From Labilibacter marinus (GTDB lineage: Bacteria > Bacteroidota > Bacteroidia > Bacteroidales > Marinilabiliaceae): DNA of 64,000 bases. This document shows positions 27,601 through 35,583 of the stretch, piece by piece. The position numbers and the translations under genes are program-made. The stretch is from contig NZ_LXYE02000002.1 of NCBI RefSeq assembly GCF_001659685.2, positions 124,001 to 188,000 on the forward strand, read 5' to 3'. The first letter of the stretch is position 1. Each line of letters opens with the position of its first letter. The notes beneath the pieces are model-generated. The model was given only the letters and a program-made list of their open reading frames with translations, did not search any database and had not been told where the DNA came from.

Positions 27601-29058
27601 AATAGTGTTAATACAGCTAAAATGGTGGAGTATGATATTCGTATTAACACACCAGGAACCTATCGTTTTTTATGGAGAAATGCACGCGACCCTGAAGCTG
27701 CCACAGGTGATGCAGGTAATGATTCGTGGATTTTTATTGAAGGTGATGGCTGTCGCTTTTATGGTACAAAAAATGCAAGCGAATATACTTTAGATCATCA
27801 TACTAAAGCTTGGGTACAGAAAGATCCGTTTGTTTATGAGTGTTATGGAGAAACACATGCTGGCGGAGCTAAAGTGAATGGAATGGCTTTTTATGCAACT
27901 TTTGATAAGGCGGGGGATTATAAAATAGAATATGGTGGCCGGTCTGCGGGACATTGTGTGGATAGATTGGTTTTATTTTTGCCTGATAAAGCAGGTGTGG
28001 CAAAAGACCCTAATACGGCTGAGTCGCCTATTGAGGGAGGAGTTACATTACCTGATGTTTTAATACAGGATTTATATACAGCCTATGATACTATTTATGT
28101 TTTTGCAGGAGAAAGTTATGCTTTAAAAACAACTGTTAGTCCTGAAAATACCACAAACAAAAAGATAGATTGGTCTTCGGAAGTGACTACCGTGGCTATC
28201 GTAGATGCCAGTGGAAACATAAAAGGCTTACGAACAGGGTCTTCGTGGATTTATGCTGTTTCAAATGAGAATGATGAGAAGAGTGATTCTTGCTTTGTAC
28301 ATGTTTTAAAAGATAGAAGTAGAGTAAAGTTGGCCAAAACAGATTGGACTGTGTTATATGCGGATAGTGAATCTGAGAATTCCACCAAAGATATGGCTAT
28401 TGATGGAGATATGAGCACCTTTTGGCATACTGAGTGGAAGGATGCTAAACCTGCCTTACCTCACGAAATACATATTGATCTGGGAAAAGAAACCAGCTTC
28501 GATTTTATAGATTATTACTCTCGTCAAGATGAATGGGGACCTAATGGATCTATAGGGAGTTACGAAATATTTGTTTCTAATGATGAAAGTAATTGGGGAG
28601 AGGCTGTAAAATCTGATTATATAAGATGGGCAAAAAATCCAGGTAAAGAAGAGTATAAAGAAATGCGCCGTATTTTCTTATCCGAAACGACTACAGGAAG
28701 GTATTTAAAAGTAGTGGCCTTATCTGAAGCTCAAAATAATACTGATATTCCTTTTACGGCTATAGCTGAATTAGATTTATGGTGGTATGACCAAACAGAT
28801 AGTTCTGTGGGTTCTCCTCAAGATTATGGGGTAGATGTTTATCCAAATCCATTTATTAGATCATTTCAGGTGTATGCTAGTCAGAATACCATTGTTAAAG
28901 CCAATGTATATGCTTTAGATGGTAAGTTAATTACGCAGTTAGATTGTAGTCAAAATCCAATTCAGGTTCAATTGGGGCAAGTTAGCACAGGGATATACAT
29001 ATTACAGTTAACAGATTCTGCAGGTAATATGATGATGCAGAAAATGGTGAAGAAATAA
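24697..29058 (+). CDS. Secreted multidomain DUF5060 glycoside-hydrolase-like protein (T9SS cargo)
   Basis: A 1453-residue surface or extracellular protein with signal peptide MKKITLFMALLFSLIITVNA. The DUF5060 beta-sandwich lies at about 170-260, followed by a TIM-barrel-like region at about 290-640; NWNLGEENG near 468-476 is a candidate catalytic acid region. Then come beta-sandwich modules at about 760-905 and 920-1100 (VIEAESASGYEE, CBM-like), a BIG2-like Ig domain at about 1140-1205, an F5/8 type C-like domain at about 1230-1360 and a T9SS type A sorting domain at 1378-1453 (VYPNPF to KMVKK). Polysaccharide degradation is likely, but the substrate is unknown. No SusC/SusD pair lies nearby. 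Confidence 0.82.
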   Translation: MKKITLFMALLFSLIITVNAQSLSRLVLINASTDAEIKDMPASGETIDMDTYPFINFRAITSPEPLDGGAKCSFKLTYPDGTVFTHAEGTAVYACFGDQSGDYLDWERGFDSPPAIQNGDYTLEVTPGAGAASSFTFTVSKTIVPDTGGGEEVLGDPLEIADGQIIITGEKKKWHNITLNCGGPKATEGGNPNPFKDYRFDVTFTKDSKTITVPGYFAADGNAGNTHATEGKVWKVHFCPDEVGTWTYSISFVSGTDVAINGAAGATVAVLDGKTGTIDVAESDKIGRDFRARGRLKYNGGRYLQFQENGEYYIKAGPDSPENFLAYEGFDNTPNKGSYKKSYAAHAFQWREGDPTWLGNKGKSIIGSLNYLASKGLNSFSFLTMNISGDDKNVYPYISDTNYKQFDCSKLDQWAVVLEYAQSIGLFLHFKTQETENERKLDDGNTTLDRALYYRELIARFGHHLALNWNLGEENGASFNEGKRPLQNDAQRIAMAQYFKDNDPYKNHVVLHTAPGDQDKIYTPLLGTKSELTGASIQCRYNQVHDLTKTWIAKSQNAGKAWVIANDEQGPATWGVPNDSFVSGSDSKGNTVPNKHAIRHQTLWGNIMAGGAGVEYYFGYDWNHSDLTCQDFTTRNDSWEYCKHALDFFNLYIPFWEMSESDNLTSTGFCLSKTNVVYAVYMPNGGSANVILGTGTYSVKWFNPRDGGDLQDGATGITGGGAKSITAPDNDDWVALITESNFTHNGNSGAPTDVIDVPDKPTCDPIVLTSYEDFPMFSGITGFEPAYKDNNNQCLAINAANYKDKFAAAQSTFTGTTGTYDITINTLCELDGESTYKLKIDGQLIGEFKNPETTTDYSPASHTWTSVSVGKGAEIQVEFSSHTNGKIPEGNITAYSRGRWKNVTFIAEGCGTVVTGDKVFIENDGYLVIEAESASGYEEAGFVLKNNAVSSTQPTGKGYLRYSSTNNMNSVNTAKMVEYDIRINTPGTYRFLWRNARDPEAATGDAGNDSWIFIEGDGCRFYGTKNASEYTLDHHTKAWVQKDPFVYECYGETHAGGAKVNGMAFYATFDKAGDYKIEYGGRSAGHCVDRLVLFLPDKAGVAKDPNTAESPIEGGVTLPDVLIQDLYTAYDTIYVFAGESYALKTTVSPENTTNKKIDWSSEVTTVAIVDASGNIKGLRTGSSWIYAVSNENDEKSDSCFVHVLKDRSRVKLAKTDWTVLYADSESENSTKDMAIDGDMSTFWHTEWKDAKPALPHEIHIDLGKETSFDFIDYYSRQDEWGPNGSIGSYEIFVSNDESNWGEAVKSDYIRWAKNPGKEEYKEMRRIFLSETTTGRYLKVVALSEAQNNTDIPFTAIAELDLWWYDQTDSSVGSPQDYGVDVYPNPFIRSFQVYASQNTIVKANVYALDGKLITQLDCSQNPIQVQLGQVSTGIYILQLTDSAGNMMMQKMVKK

Positions 29059-29081
29059 AAGAAGTACATACTTCAATAATA

Positions 29082-29118
29082 AAGCCCAATACATTTTTTT
29101 TTGTGTTGGGTTTTTTGT
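29082..29118 (+). terminator. Terminator after the DUF5060 gene
   Basis: The stem AAAGCCCAATACA / TGTGTTGGGTTT with a T-rich loop is followed by T residues. Confidence 0.85.
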
Positions 29119-29261
29119 GTTTAAATAACTGGGGTTCTTGCTTGTAAAAATAATTCCCCCTTTCTATATTAATTAATTTCCCTACTCATTTACCCTACAC
29201 ACTTACATTTGGACGAAGCAAATTGCTTAAACCTTAATTAATTATCTTAAAATTTTAGAAC

Positions 29262-30392
29262 ATGAAAAAAAATTACTTTTTAATTATTGCTATTGTATGT
29301 GTAATGGGTGCTAAAGCACAGTATTCTGGTGGTGCAGGAACGTCAGGAGATCCATATCAAATTTCAACAGCTGCTGATTTGGTTACTTTATCTACCGATG
29401 AGGCTAATTACGACAAAGAATTTATTGTTACTGCTGATATTGATATGAGTAGTATTAGCTATACTTTTTATTCGTTAGGTTATTATGCAGGAGCAGGAGA
29501 TGTGTTTTTCACGGGAGTTTTTGATGGAAATAACAAAACGATTTCTAATTTGACAATTACACCAAGAGTTAATCAAACATATCAGATGGGATTCTTTGGC
29601 TTAGCAAAGGATGCAACCGTTATGGATTTGGGACTTGTCAACTTAAATTATACGTCCACTATTAATAGGGCTGGTGGCTTAATAGGTTCATCAGAAGGTA
29701 CTGTTTCTGTAAGTAATTGTTTTATTGATGGTGGAAATATAAGTGCTGCTGGAGGTATGGGTGGTATTGTTGGTTGGGTTAAAAACGGAACCGTAACTAT
29801 TGCTAATTGCTATACCAACTTAGGTGTTATTATTAATGCTGTAGGTACAGATAAATATAAGGGTACTGGTGGAATAATTGGAGTTGTTGAAGGTGGAACG
29901 GCAAATGTAACTAATGTAGCTGTTTATGGTTCAAAAGCTGATGGAGATACGCAAGGAGCTGTTATTGGTTTTGTTATCGCAACAGTAAATGTAACTAATG
30001 CTTACTATAAGCAAGGAAGTGGTGCTGCTTATGCAAATACAACAGAAATAACGGATTTATCTGCTCAAAGTAGTTATACAGGATTTGATTTCACTTCAAC
30101 ATGGGAAATAGATGCAAATAGAAGTTATGCAACTTTACAAGGTTTTGCAGGTCTTCCATTAGCTATTTCTGATGTTAATATTTCAAATAGTAAAGTAATT
30201 TGTATTGGTAAAACACTTTATATCGATACCGAAGAAGTTGAGCAAGGAATATATACTATATATAACTTGAGTGGTGTACTAGTGGCACAAGGTGAGTTTG
30301 CTGGGTCAGACTTTACTGAAACATTAAATATTCAAAAAGGAATTTATATCGTTAAGGTTGGTGCCTTAGCAACTAAAATTAAAGTTGATTAG
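29262..30392 (+). CDS. Secreted GLUG-type repeat protein (T9SS cargo)
   Basis: A 376-residue secreted protein with signal peptide MKKNYFLIIAIVCVMGAKA. The N-terminus has the GGAGTSGDPYQIS entry followed by IDMSS and FDGNNKTISNL, and the body has GLUG-like turns (MGFFGLAKDATVMDLGL, GGLIGSSEGTVSVSNCF). These repeats usually form a right-handed beta-helix and occur in adhesin-like and M26-peptidase-associated proteins. The last 70 or so residues (YNLSGVLVAQGEF, KGIYIVKVGALATKIKV) are a T9SS-type tail. Paralogous in layout to the gene at 32269. Binding or adhesion is inferred. Confidence 0.78.
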   Translation: MKKNYFLIIAIVCVMGAKAQYSGGAGTSGDPYQISTAADLVTLSTDEANYDKEFIVTADIDMSSISYTFYSLGYYAGAGDVFFTGVFDGNNKTISNLTITPRVNQTYQMGFFGLAKDATVMDLGLVNLNYTSTINRAGGLIGSSEGTVSVSNCFIDGGNISAAGGMGGIVGWVKNGTVTIANCYTNLGVIINAVGTDKYKGTGGIIGVVEGGTANVTNVAVYGSKADGDTQGAVIGFVIATVNVTNAYYKQGSGAAYANTTEITDLSAQSSYTGFDFTSTWEIDANRSYATLQGFAGLPLAISDVNISNSKVICIGKTLYIDTEEVEQGIYTIYNLSGVLVAQGEFAGSDFTETLNIQKGIYIVKVGALATKIKVD

Positions 30393-30416
30393 TATTAGTT
30401 GTAAATAATGGTTGAA

Positions 30417-30447
30417 AGGCATTCTTCTTGGGGAATGCCTTTTTTTG
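30417..30447 (+). terminator. Terminator after the GLUG-type gene
   Basis: The stem AGGCATTC / GAATGCCT is followed by seven T residues. Confidence 0.85.
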
Positions 30448-30730
30448 TGCTTGACTGTTTGAGTATTGGTTAGGTTTGTAACTGTCTGTAAATGATAATT
30501 TAGCGCATAGTGAGGTGGTTCAGTGCTTCAGATGATTAGATCAGCGGTTAAGTGTAAAATTTTAGTACATCATTATTATGATGTTTTGTGTGAGGGATAT
30601 AGTTGAGAGATTGTAATTTATTCCGTATTTAAGGAAAGTGAAGGAGTGGTTTGTTTTATCTATTCGTGGGAGTAAATAAAGGAGTTTTAAGTTTAGGCTT
30701 TTAATATTGGATTTAGTATTGGAAGCAAAA

Positions 30731-30921
30731 AAAAGAGGCTGTATCACAACTCAATTTTTCGGACTACAAACTTTCAATTTGTAAGTTGACTAAGTTAAGA
30801 AACCTTGATATAATCAATTTCAAGGTGAAATATTGAGCTTAAGGATTGTTTTTCTGTTGGGGCTATCTTATAAATTGTAACTAAAAAGAAGAGGCCGCCT
30901 CATACTGATACAGCCTCTTTT
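30731..30921. mobile_element. MITE-like element with 16-bp terminal inverted repeats
   Basis: AAAAGAGGCTGTATCA at 30731-30746 is repeated perfectly in reverse complement at 30906-30921. The interior of about 160 bp has no transposase ORF. The GAGGCTGTATCA end resembles IS ends of the GAGGCTGT type, so a non-autonomous derivative or IS remnant is likely. I could not define a target-site duplication. Confidence 0.55.
30889..30921 (-). terminator. Terminator-like hairpin after the secreted-protein gene at 30937
   Basis: On the minus strand AGAGGCTG / CGGCCTCT can pair, followed by a T-rich tract. The arm on one side is the right inverted repeat of the MITE-like element. Confidence 0.6.
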
Positions 30922-30936
30922 TATTAATCGGATAAA

Positions 30937-32013
30937 TTATTTTACAATAATCTTTTGTGTTTTTGAACCTACTTTAACAATGTATAGACCTTTATTAATA
31001 GGTAAAGGCTCAATTAATTGTCCACCATTAATTTGACCTTGCTTAATAACGCTACCGCTTAGATTATAAATTATGTATTCTTTTGCCGAAGTATCATTAA
31101 TATAAAGTGTATTTGATGCAACGTAAATGTTTGAATTATCAATGATTGCTTCCGTTGCGTTTAATGGGATTGAATTTCTCTCAATATTAAAATCATCAAG
31201 AGAAACATAAAAACCTCCATCGTCGGAACATGCGGTGAAATATGCATCAGTCGCATCGTAAATAGTTGAGTTTGTAACTGTAAAAGGACCAACTACTGAA
31301 CCGTTAACACTTAGAGCTACGGAAAATTCTCCACTAGTTGCAGTTTTAGTCATTTGGTAAATAACAGTGTTGTTGTCACCTACTAAATCATGTGGGGCAG
31401 TTAGGTCACCAGAGGCAACTCCAGGAGTAGTTAAACCTCTTAAGTATAGTCCAATATTTTCAGCGTCAACACTAATTCCATCTGCTACGGCTCCATCAAA
31501 AGAAGATAAAAAGTTCATAGTTCCACTTTCTCCAGTTTCAGCATCAAATTTCACATGAAAACCTAAGGTGTTGGCGTTATGAGTTGAAGCGGTTGTTTGA
31601 TTTTGTCCGCCACCAGCAGTAATATCTGCTGTTAGACCAAAGATACTCATTGTTCTAGTAACTAATTTAGCATCAATTGGGTTAGGGTTTGGATCTGGAG
31701 CCCAAGGAATAACATCTGGGGTAAAATCTAAACTTACATTTACTGTAATTGTTACAGTTTCGTCAACTGCCCAGCTACTAAGTGGAGTTGCGCTTTCTGT
31801 TCCACCTCTCCAGCCAAAGCCGATAATTTGACCGTTGCCATTAGCTATCCAGCCTTTATTGTTGGATACACCCATCCAGTTAGCATCCCATTGTATTTGT
31901 TTATCAGTATACCACGTACCGGTATTATTAAAATCCTCTTCAAGAACGCTTGTTTGTGAATTGGCACTAAATACAAATACAAGTGCAGTAATAAGCGTGT
32001 AAATTTTTTTCAT
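30937..32013 (-). CDS. Secreted protein with T9SS-type tail, unknown
   Basis: A 358-residue protein with signal peptide MKKIYTLITALVFVFSANS and an Asn/Thr/Gly-rich body that looks all-beta (LamG-like or CBM-like sandwich; GKW-type motifs absent). I do not recognise the central domain. The end (YIIYNLSGSVIKQG, KGLYIVKVGSKTQKIIVK) is closely similar to the tails of the genes at 29262, 32269 and 43151, so it is exported by the T9SS. It is divergent from 32269 and convergent with 29262. Confidence 0.72.
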   Translation of the reverse strand: MKKIYTLITALVFVFSANSQTSVLEEDFNNTGTWYTDKQIQWDANWMGVSNNKGWIANGNGQIIGFGWRGGTESATPLSSWAVDETVTITVNVSLDFTPDVIPWAPDPNPNPIDAKLVTRTMSIFGLTADITAGGGQNQTTASTHNANTLGFHVKFDAETGESGTMNFLSSFDGAVADGISVDAENIGLYLRGLTTPGVASGDLTAPHDLVGDNNTVIYQMTKTATSGEFSVALSVNGSVVGPFTVTNSTIYDATDAYFTACSDDGGFYVSLDDFNIERNSIPLNATEAIIDNSNIYVASNTLYINDTSAKEYIIYNLSGSVIKQGQINGGQLIEPLPINKGLYIVKVGSKTQKIIVK

Positions 32014-32268
32014 ATATCTTTTATTTAATGTTAAACAATACAGTAAAATTAGCTTTTAAATAATTCTTGTGTTGGATAAATTATATCAAATTGAGTGGTT
32101 ATAATCTTAATGAAAATCACTATTTGACTAGTATTGTAATAGGCTAGACAATATATGTACATTGGAAATACCCCCCTTACGAGGATGAATATGTCTTTCT
32201 GTAGATTAATGTAGAGGGTATACCCGTAATGGTAAATAAAATAATACTTAATTAAAAATTTGAATTTT

Positions 32269-33429
32269 ATGAAAAAACTTTACTTTTTATTAGTAGCAAC
32301 AATTGTTGCTTTTAGTGCTAATGCTCAGCTAAATGGTGATGGATCAGTTGGAAGTCCTTATGAGATTAGTTCAGCAAGTGATTTGGTATATCTTTCGGAG
32401 AATCCAAGTTTATGGGGGACGGAATATAATTATATTTTAACCGATGATATCGATATGGGGTCTAATATAATAACACCGATAGGATTTAGTGATTCAGGTA
32501 CGCCAACTGCGAATACTTTTAGAGGAGTTGTTGATGGAAATAATAAAGTTATTTCCAATTTAAAAGTTACAGAAGTTTTAGATGAAACTACTGATGGAGA
32601 GGGTAATGTTACTGAAAGTAATAGAAATGATGGAGTAGGTTTATTTGGAGCAGTAGTTACCGCAGAAATAAAAGACTTAGGTTTAGTAAACCCGGTCATC
32701 ACCGCAACAGGCATGAATAGGGTGGCCGCTCTTGTAGGGCAACCAACTGCAGGTGTTTCCATATCAAACTGTTTCGTTGATGGAGGAAGTATTACATGTG
32801 GTGGCTGGGGAGGAGCCTTTGTAGGTGCTTCTTGGTCAAGTGTTACAATGACGGATTGTTGGTCTAATTCTTCGGTTTTAATTGGATGGGGTAGTGCTGG
32901 ATTAGTTGGTTTTCTGCAAGGAGGATCAGCTGCTTTTACAAATGTTTCTTTTTATGGTAGTTCTAATGGTAATAAGCCTATTACTAGGGTTCACGCAAGT
33001 GCCTCAGCTACTTTCTTGGGTGTATATTACGATGCAACTGGAAGTTTGGATGATGACCAAACTGGTGATGAAGCTGTAGGTTTAACAACTTTAGATAATT
33101 TAGCGCTATATGTTGGTTTTGATGGTGCTGATTGGGAAATTGATCCAAATTATAATTTTGCAATTTTAAGCGGATTCTTAGGGCATTCAACAGATTTAGA
33201 AATCGATGCTATTGCTACTGCTAAAGGTTTAGTTTTTGTATCAGGAAAAACACTTTACGTTAAAGATGTTGAAGCAGCTACAAGCCAAGTTAAAGTATAT
33301 AACTTAAGTGGAGTTGTAGTTGCTGAGGATGAATTTGTGGGTTCTGAGTATACTAAAACTTTAGATTTAGCTAAAGGATTATACATTGTAAAAGTAGGTA
33401 CACAAACTACTAAGGTGATGGTAAAATAA
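32269..33429 (+). CDS. Secreted GLUG-type repeat protein (T9SS cargo), second copy
   Basis: A 386-residue protein starting at the ATG at 32269 (a TTG nine bases upstream is less likely), with signal peptide MKKLYFLLVATIVAFSANA. Like 29262, it opens with NGDGSVGSPYEIS, then IDMGSN and VDGNNKVISNL, GLUG-like turns (GVGLFGAVVTAEIKDLGLVN) and a SNCFVDGG segment. The T9SS-type tail is YNLSGVVVAEDEF then KGLYIVKVGTQTTKVMVK. Its last codons and downstream terminator are duplicated at 42901-42989, upstream of the gene at 43151. Confidence 0.78.
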   Translation: MKKLYFLLVATIVAFSANAQLNGDGSVGSPYEISSASDLVYLSENPSLWGTEYNYILTDDIDMGSNIITPIGFSDSGTPTANTFRGVVDGNNKVISNLKVTEVLDETTDGEGNVTESNRNDGVGLFGAVVTAEIKDLGLVNPVITATGMNRVAALVGQPTAGVSISNCFVDGGSITCGGWGGAFVGASWSSVTMTDCWSNSSVLIGWGSAGLVGFLQGGSAAFTNVSFYGSSNGNKPITRVHASASATFLGVYYDATGSLDDDQTGDEAVGLTTLDNLALYVGFDGADWEIDPNYNFAILSGFLGHSTDLEIDAIATAKGLVFVSGKTLYVKDVEAATSQVKVYNLSGVVVAEDEFVGSEYTKTLDLAKGLYIVKVGTQTTKVMVK

Positions 33430-33451
33430 ATCACTGATTAAAATAAAATAA

Positions 33452-33492
33452 TAAAGGGCATTTTCGAAAAGGAGATGCCCTTGTTGTTTTTA
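33452..33492 (+). terminator. Terminator after the second GLUG-type gene
   Basis: The stem AAGGGCATTTTC / GAGATGCCCTT is followed by T-rich sequence. The same hairpin recurs at about 42949-42989. Confidence 0.7.
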
Positions 33493-33530
33493 ATTGTAGA
33501 TGGTCTAATATAGATACTTACAGAGTTATT

Positions 33531-34385
33531 TTAAATTTTTAAACAAGCTGTAGCACCTAAAACTCCATTATTATAAATAGGCAGCACAGTTAATGAATGA
33601 TCTTTACGTTTATGAAATTCGGGTACTAAAATCCCTGTGGCAGCACCCATAAATAAACCCATAAGCACATCAGTTCTAAAATGTTTTCCTGCTTTCATTC
33701 TATAGTATCCAGTTGTTGCAGGTGGTATGGTGGCTGCTGCATAAATACCTATTTTTTGCCAAGTAGAAAGATGATGGTAATCGCAATAAACCTTAGCGAT
33801 AAAAAAAGAGCTAATAGCTGTTGTTGAAGTATGACCGCTGTAAAAGGAATTACTCATGTTTTCACCTGTACGCATATCCATGGGTAAGTTGGTGTTATAA
33901 GCAAGTGGGCGAGCCCTACGAACAGAAAATACAGAAACTTGGTGCAACATGGTTCCGGCCAAATGAGCTTCTCCAAACATGGCAACTATATCTAACCAAT
34001 CATCTCTAATTTCTTTATCTAAAAAAAGTAGTGCCGATGCCAGTATAGTACCTGTCATTAAATTATCAGAAATATCTTGGGCCTTTTCATAATCTTTTTC
34101 GGAGTAATTTAGTACTGGCCGATCAAAAGCATTTACATCTGAGGGAGATAATTTGAGTACATCATTTTCTGAAAGAGATGCATTTTTATCTGAGATACGA
34201 TATAATTGAGGTAGCGTTAATAAACCTACCACTGAAATTCCAATTTCGATTTTATGATTGACTTTATAAACACTTTGGTGCTTTAAGGAATCTTGTTTTT
34301 GTCCAATAATAGGGGAGCTTAAAATAAAAATAAGCATTACAACCAAAGACAACTTACTTGACACACACACCATAGGTTTAACCAT
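33531..34385 (-). CDS. PAP2-family membrane phosphatase
   Basis: An acid phosphatase-like protein of 284 residues with signal peptide or first helix near the N-terminus (SLVVMLIFILSSPIIG). The three PAP2 motifs are present: the RRARPLAYN segment, YSGHTSTT and GYYRMKAGKHFRTD with the catalytic His and Asp. Several hydrophobic helices place it in the envelope with the active site facing the periplasm. Substrates in this family are lipid phosphates such as undecaprenyl pyrophosphate. The start overlaps the stop of the HD gene by 8 nt, so the two are translationally linked. It is the last gene of the GAF operon. Confidence 0.88.
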   Translation of the reverse strand: MVKPMVCVSSKLSLVVMLIFILSSPIIGQKQDSLKHQSVYKVNHKIEIGISVVGLLTLPQLYRISDKNASLSENDVLKLSPSDVNAFDRPVLNYSEKDYEKAQDISDNLMTGTILASALLFLDKEIRDDWLDIVAMFGEAHLAGTMLHQVSVFSVRRARPLAYNTNLPMDMRTGENMSNSFYSGHTSTTAISSFFIAKVYCDYHHLSTWQKIGIYAAATIPPATTGYYRMKAGKHFRTDVLMGLFMGAATGILVPEFHKRKDHSLTVLPIYNNGVLGATACLKI

Positions 34386-35577
34386 TAAAATGAAGACTTA
34401 AAATAAAAAATGAAATAGAGATAACAAGGTTAGCTACAAAAGTAAAATATGTTATTCGTAAGAAAAAATACTTTTTTTTAAGCACCTTACCAAGGTAATA
34501 TAAATCTCGTGTAAGACTCTTGTATAAGTAATCCTTGTCCTTAATTAATTCCCCAATTCCCCATTCGTATTCATCCATGCTCATGCTATGGAAATTTCCA
34601 AAAAAAGCTAAATTTCCTTTTTTATTCAGTATATCATTACGCGTAAGTGATCCTTGAGTGGTGCGAGGAACCGTTGCTATTATGGCTAATACAATCGTGA
34701 TTAAACAGAGTGTTAGTAAAACGATTGCAGGCATTATTAAAGCTGGGTTTGAGCTGGAATTAGGAAACAGGGTAGATAATATGATTGATATAATAATAGC
34801 ATTAATACTAATGAGTGTATTTGCTTTGTTATCGGCTATTTGACTAAGAGTAGTGTGATTACGTAAAGTAACCCTGAATAAAGTTTCAACACCTCTGTCG
34901 GCAGCAGCTTTCTTCTTTTTCTTTTTCTTTTTTTCTTTGGGTTCTGTTATCATTTCGGGGGTGTCTATTTTATCTTCTATTTTCATTTTTTGTAGTTCAT
35001 TTAAATTATCTTTTTTACCCTTGGAGAAGTTCTTTTGTGCATAAGTGGTAAAGTATTGATGCACACTTAAAAATTCAATGCATTCATCTATCCATTGCTT
35101 TTTTGTAAGCTTTCTGGACTGCGTGGTTTCCTCAAAGAGATTTTGGAATTCATTTTTAATATAGGATGCTTTTTGTAGATGAGCTAAATCCGCATCTATA
35201 ATAATTTGTTCAGGTATCGTTTGTGGTTTATATCCCCATTGAGTAGCTAAAATTAGTTTCTTAACTTGCTCTTGCTTGTCAATAGGGTACTCTAATTTCT
35301 GCATTTCGTTTTGAGCAAACAAAGCGCTTTCTTGTTCATTGTCGGTTTTGTCGCAAATATATATAGCATCATGAAATACAGCGGCCAACTGAATCGTTTC
35401 AATATCAGCATGTTCTTCTCCCAAAGTATTCTCTGCTATTTGAGTAGCCATTTGCAACACGTAAAGTGTATGCGACATATTATGATACTGCAAAGATTTT
35501 GGACAATCACCCTTTTGCTTGTCAGCGACTATCTTAATACATTGTTCTATCAATGCTGAATAGTTCATTTTATTCAT
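34378..35577 (-). CDS. HD phosphohydrolase fused to Pycsar-effector membrane domain
   Basis: A 399-residue protein in two parts. Residues 1-205 form an HD domain with the metal ligands H36 (MSHTLYV), H69-D70 (VFHD) and a late Asp in IIIDADLAH (D128/D130). A Lys-rich linker (KKKKKKKK near 215) leads to the C-terminal DUF5706/PycTM domain at about 230-399, with the marker IADNKANTL and membrane helices at about 252-300 and 370-395. In Pycsar defence the PycTM domain damages the membrane when cyclic pyrimidine nucleotides bind. No cyclase lies near. HD-PycTM fusions are widespread in Bacteroidota, so a housekeeping role is possible. It is 6 nt from the gene before it. Confidence 0.85.
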   Translation of the reverse strand: MNKMNYSALIEQCIKIVADKQKGDCPKSLQYHNMSHTLYVLQMATQIAENTLGEEHADIETIQLAAVFHDAIYICDKTDNEQESALFAQNEMQKLEYPIDKQEQVKKLILATQWGYKPQTIPEQIIIDADLAHLQKASYIKNEFQNLFEETTQSRKLTKKQWIDECIEFLSVHQYFTTYAQKNFSKGKKDNLNELQKMKIEDKIDTPEMITEPKEKKKKKKKKAAADRGVETLFRVTLRNHTTLSQIADNKANTLISINAIIISIILSTLFPNSSSNPALIMPAIVLLTLCLITIVLAIIATVPRTTQGSLTRNDILNKKGNLAFFGNFHSMSMDEYEWGIGELIKDKDYLYKSLTRDLYYLGKVLKKKYFFLRITYFTFVANLVISISFFILSLHFNG

Positions 35578-35583
35578 GGTTTA

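Larger units (their letters stand above)
30393..30936. other. Convergent intergenic region with MITE-like element
   Basis: This 544-bp gap lies between two convergent secreted-protein genes. It holds the terminator of the upstream gene and a 191-bp element bounded by 16-bp inverted repeats. The remaining part shows no plausible gene. Confidence 0.6.

Noticed and set aside
30562..30747. 61-codon ORF on the minus strand
   Set aside because: It runs into the left end of the MITE-like element and has no domain or ribosome site.
24697..33429. Polysaccharide utilisation locus
   Set aside because: No SusC/SusD pair, hybrid two-component regulator or second clear glycoside hydrolase is present in this part.
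34905..34940. Lys-codon run as a programmed frameshift site
   Set aside because: The frame continues cleanly from the HD to the PycTM domain, so the run only encodes a basic linker.
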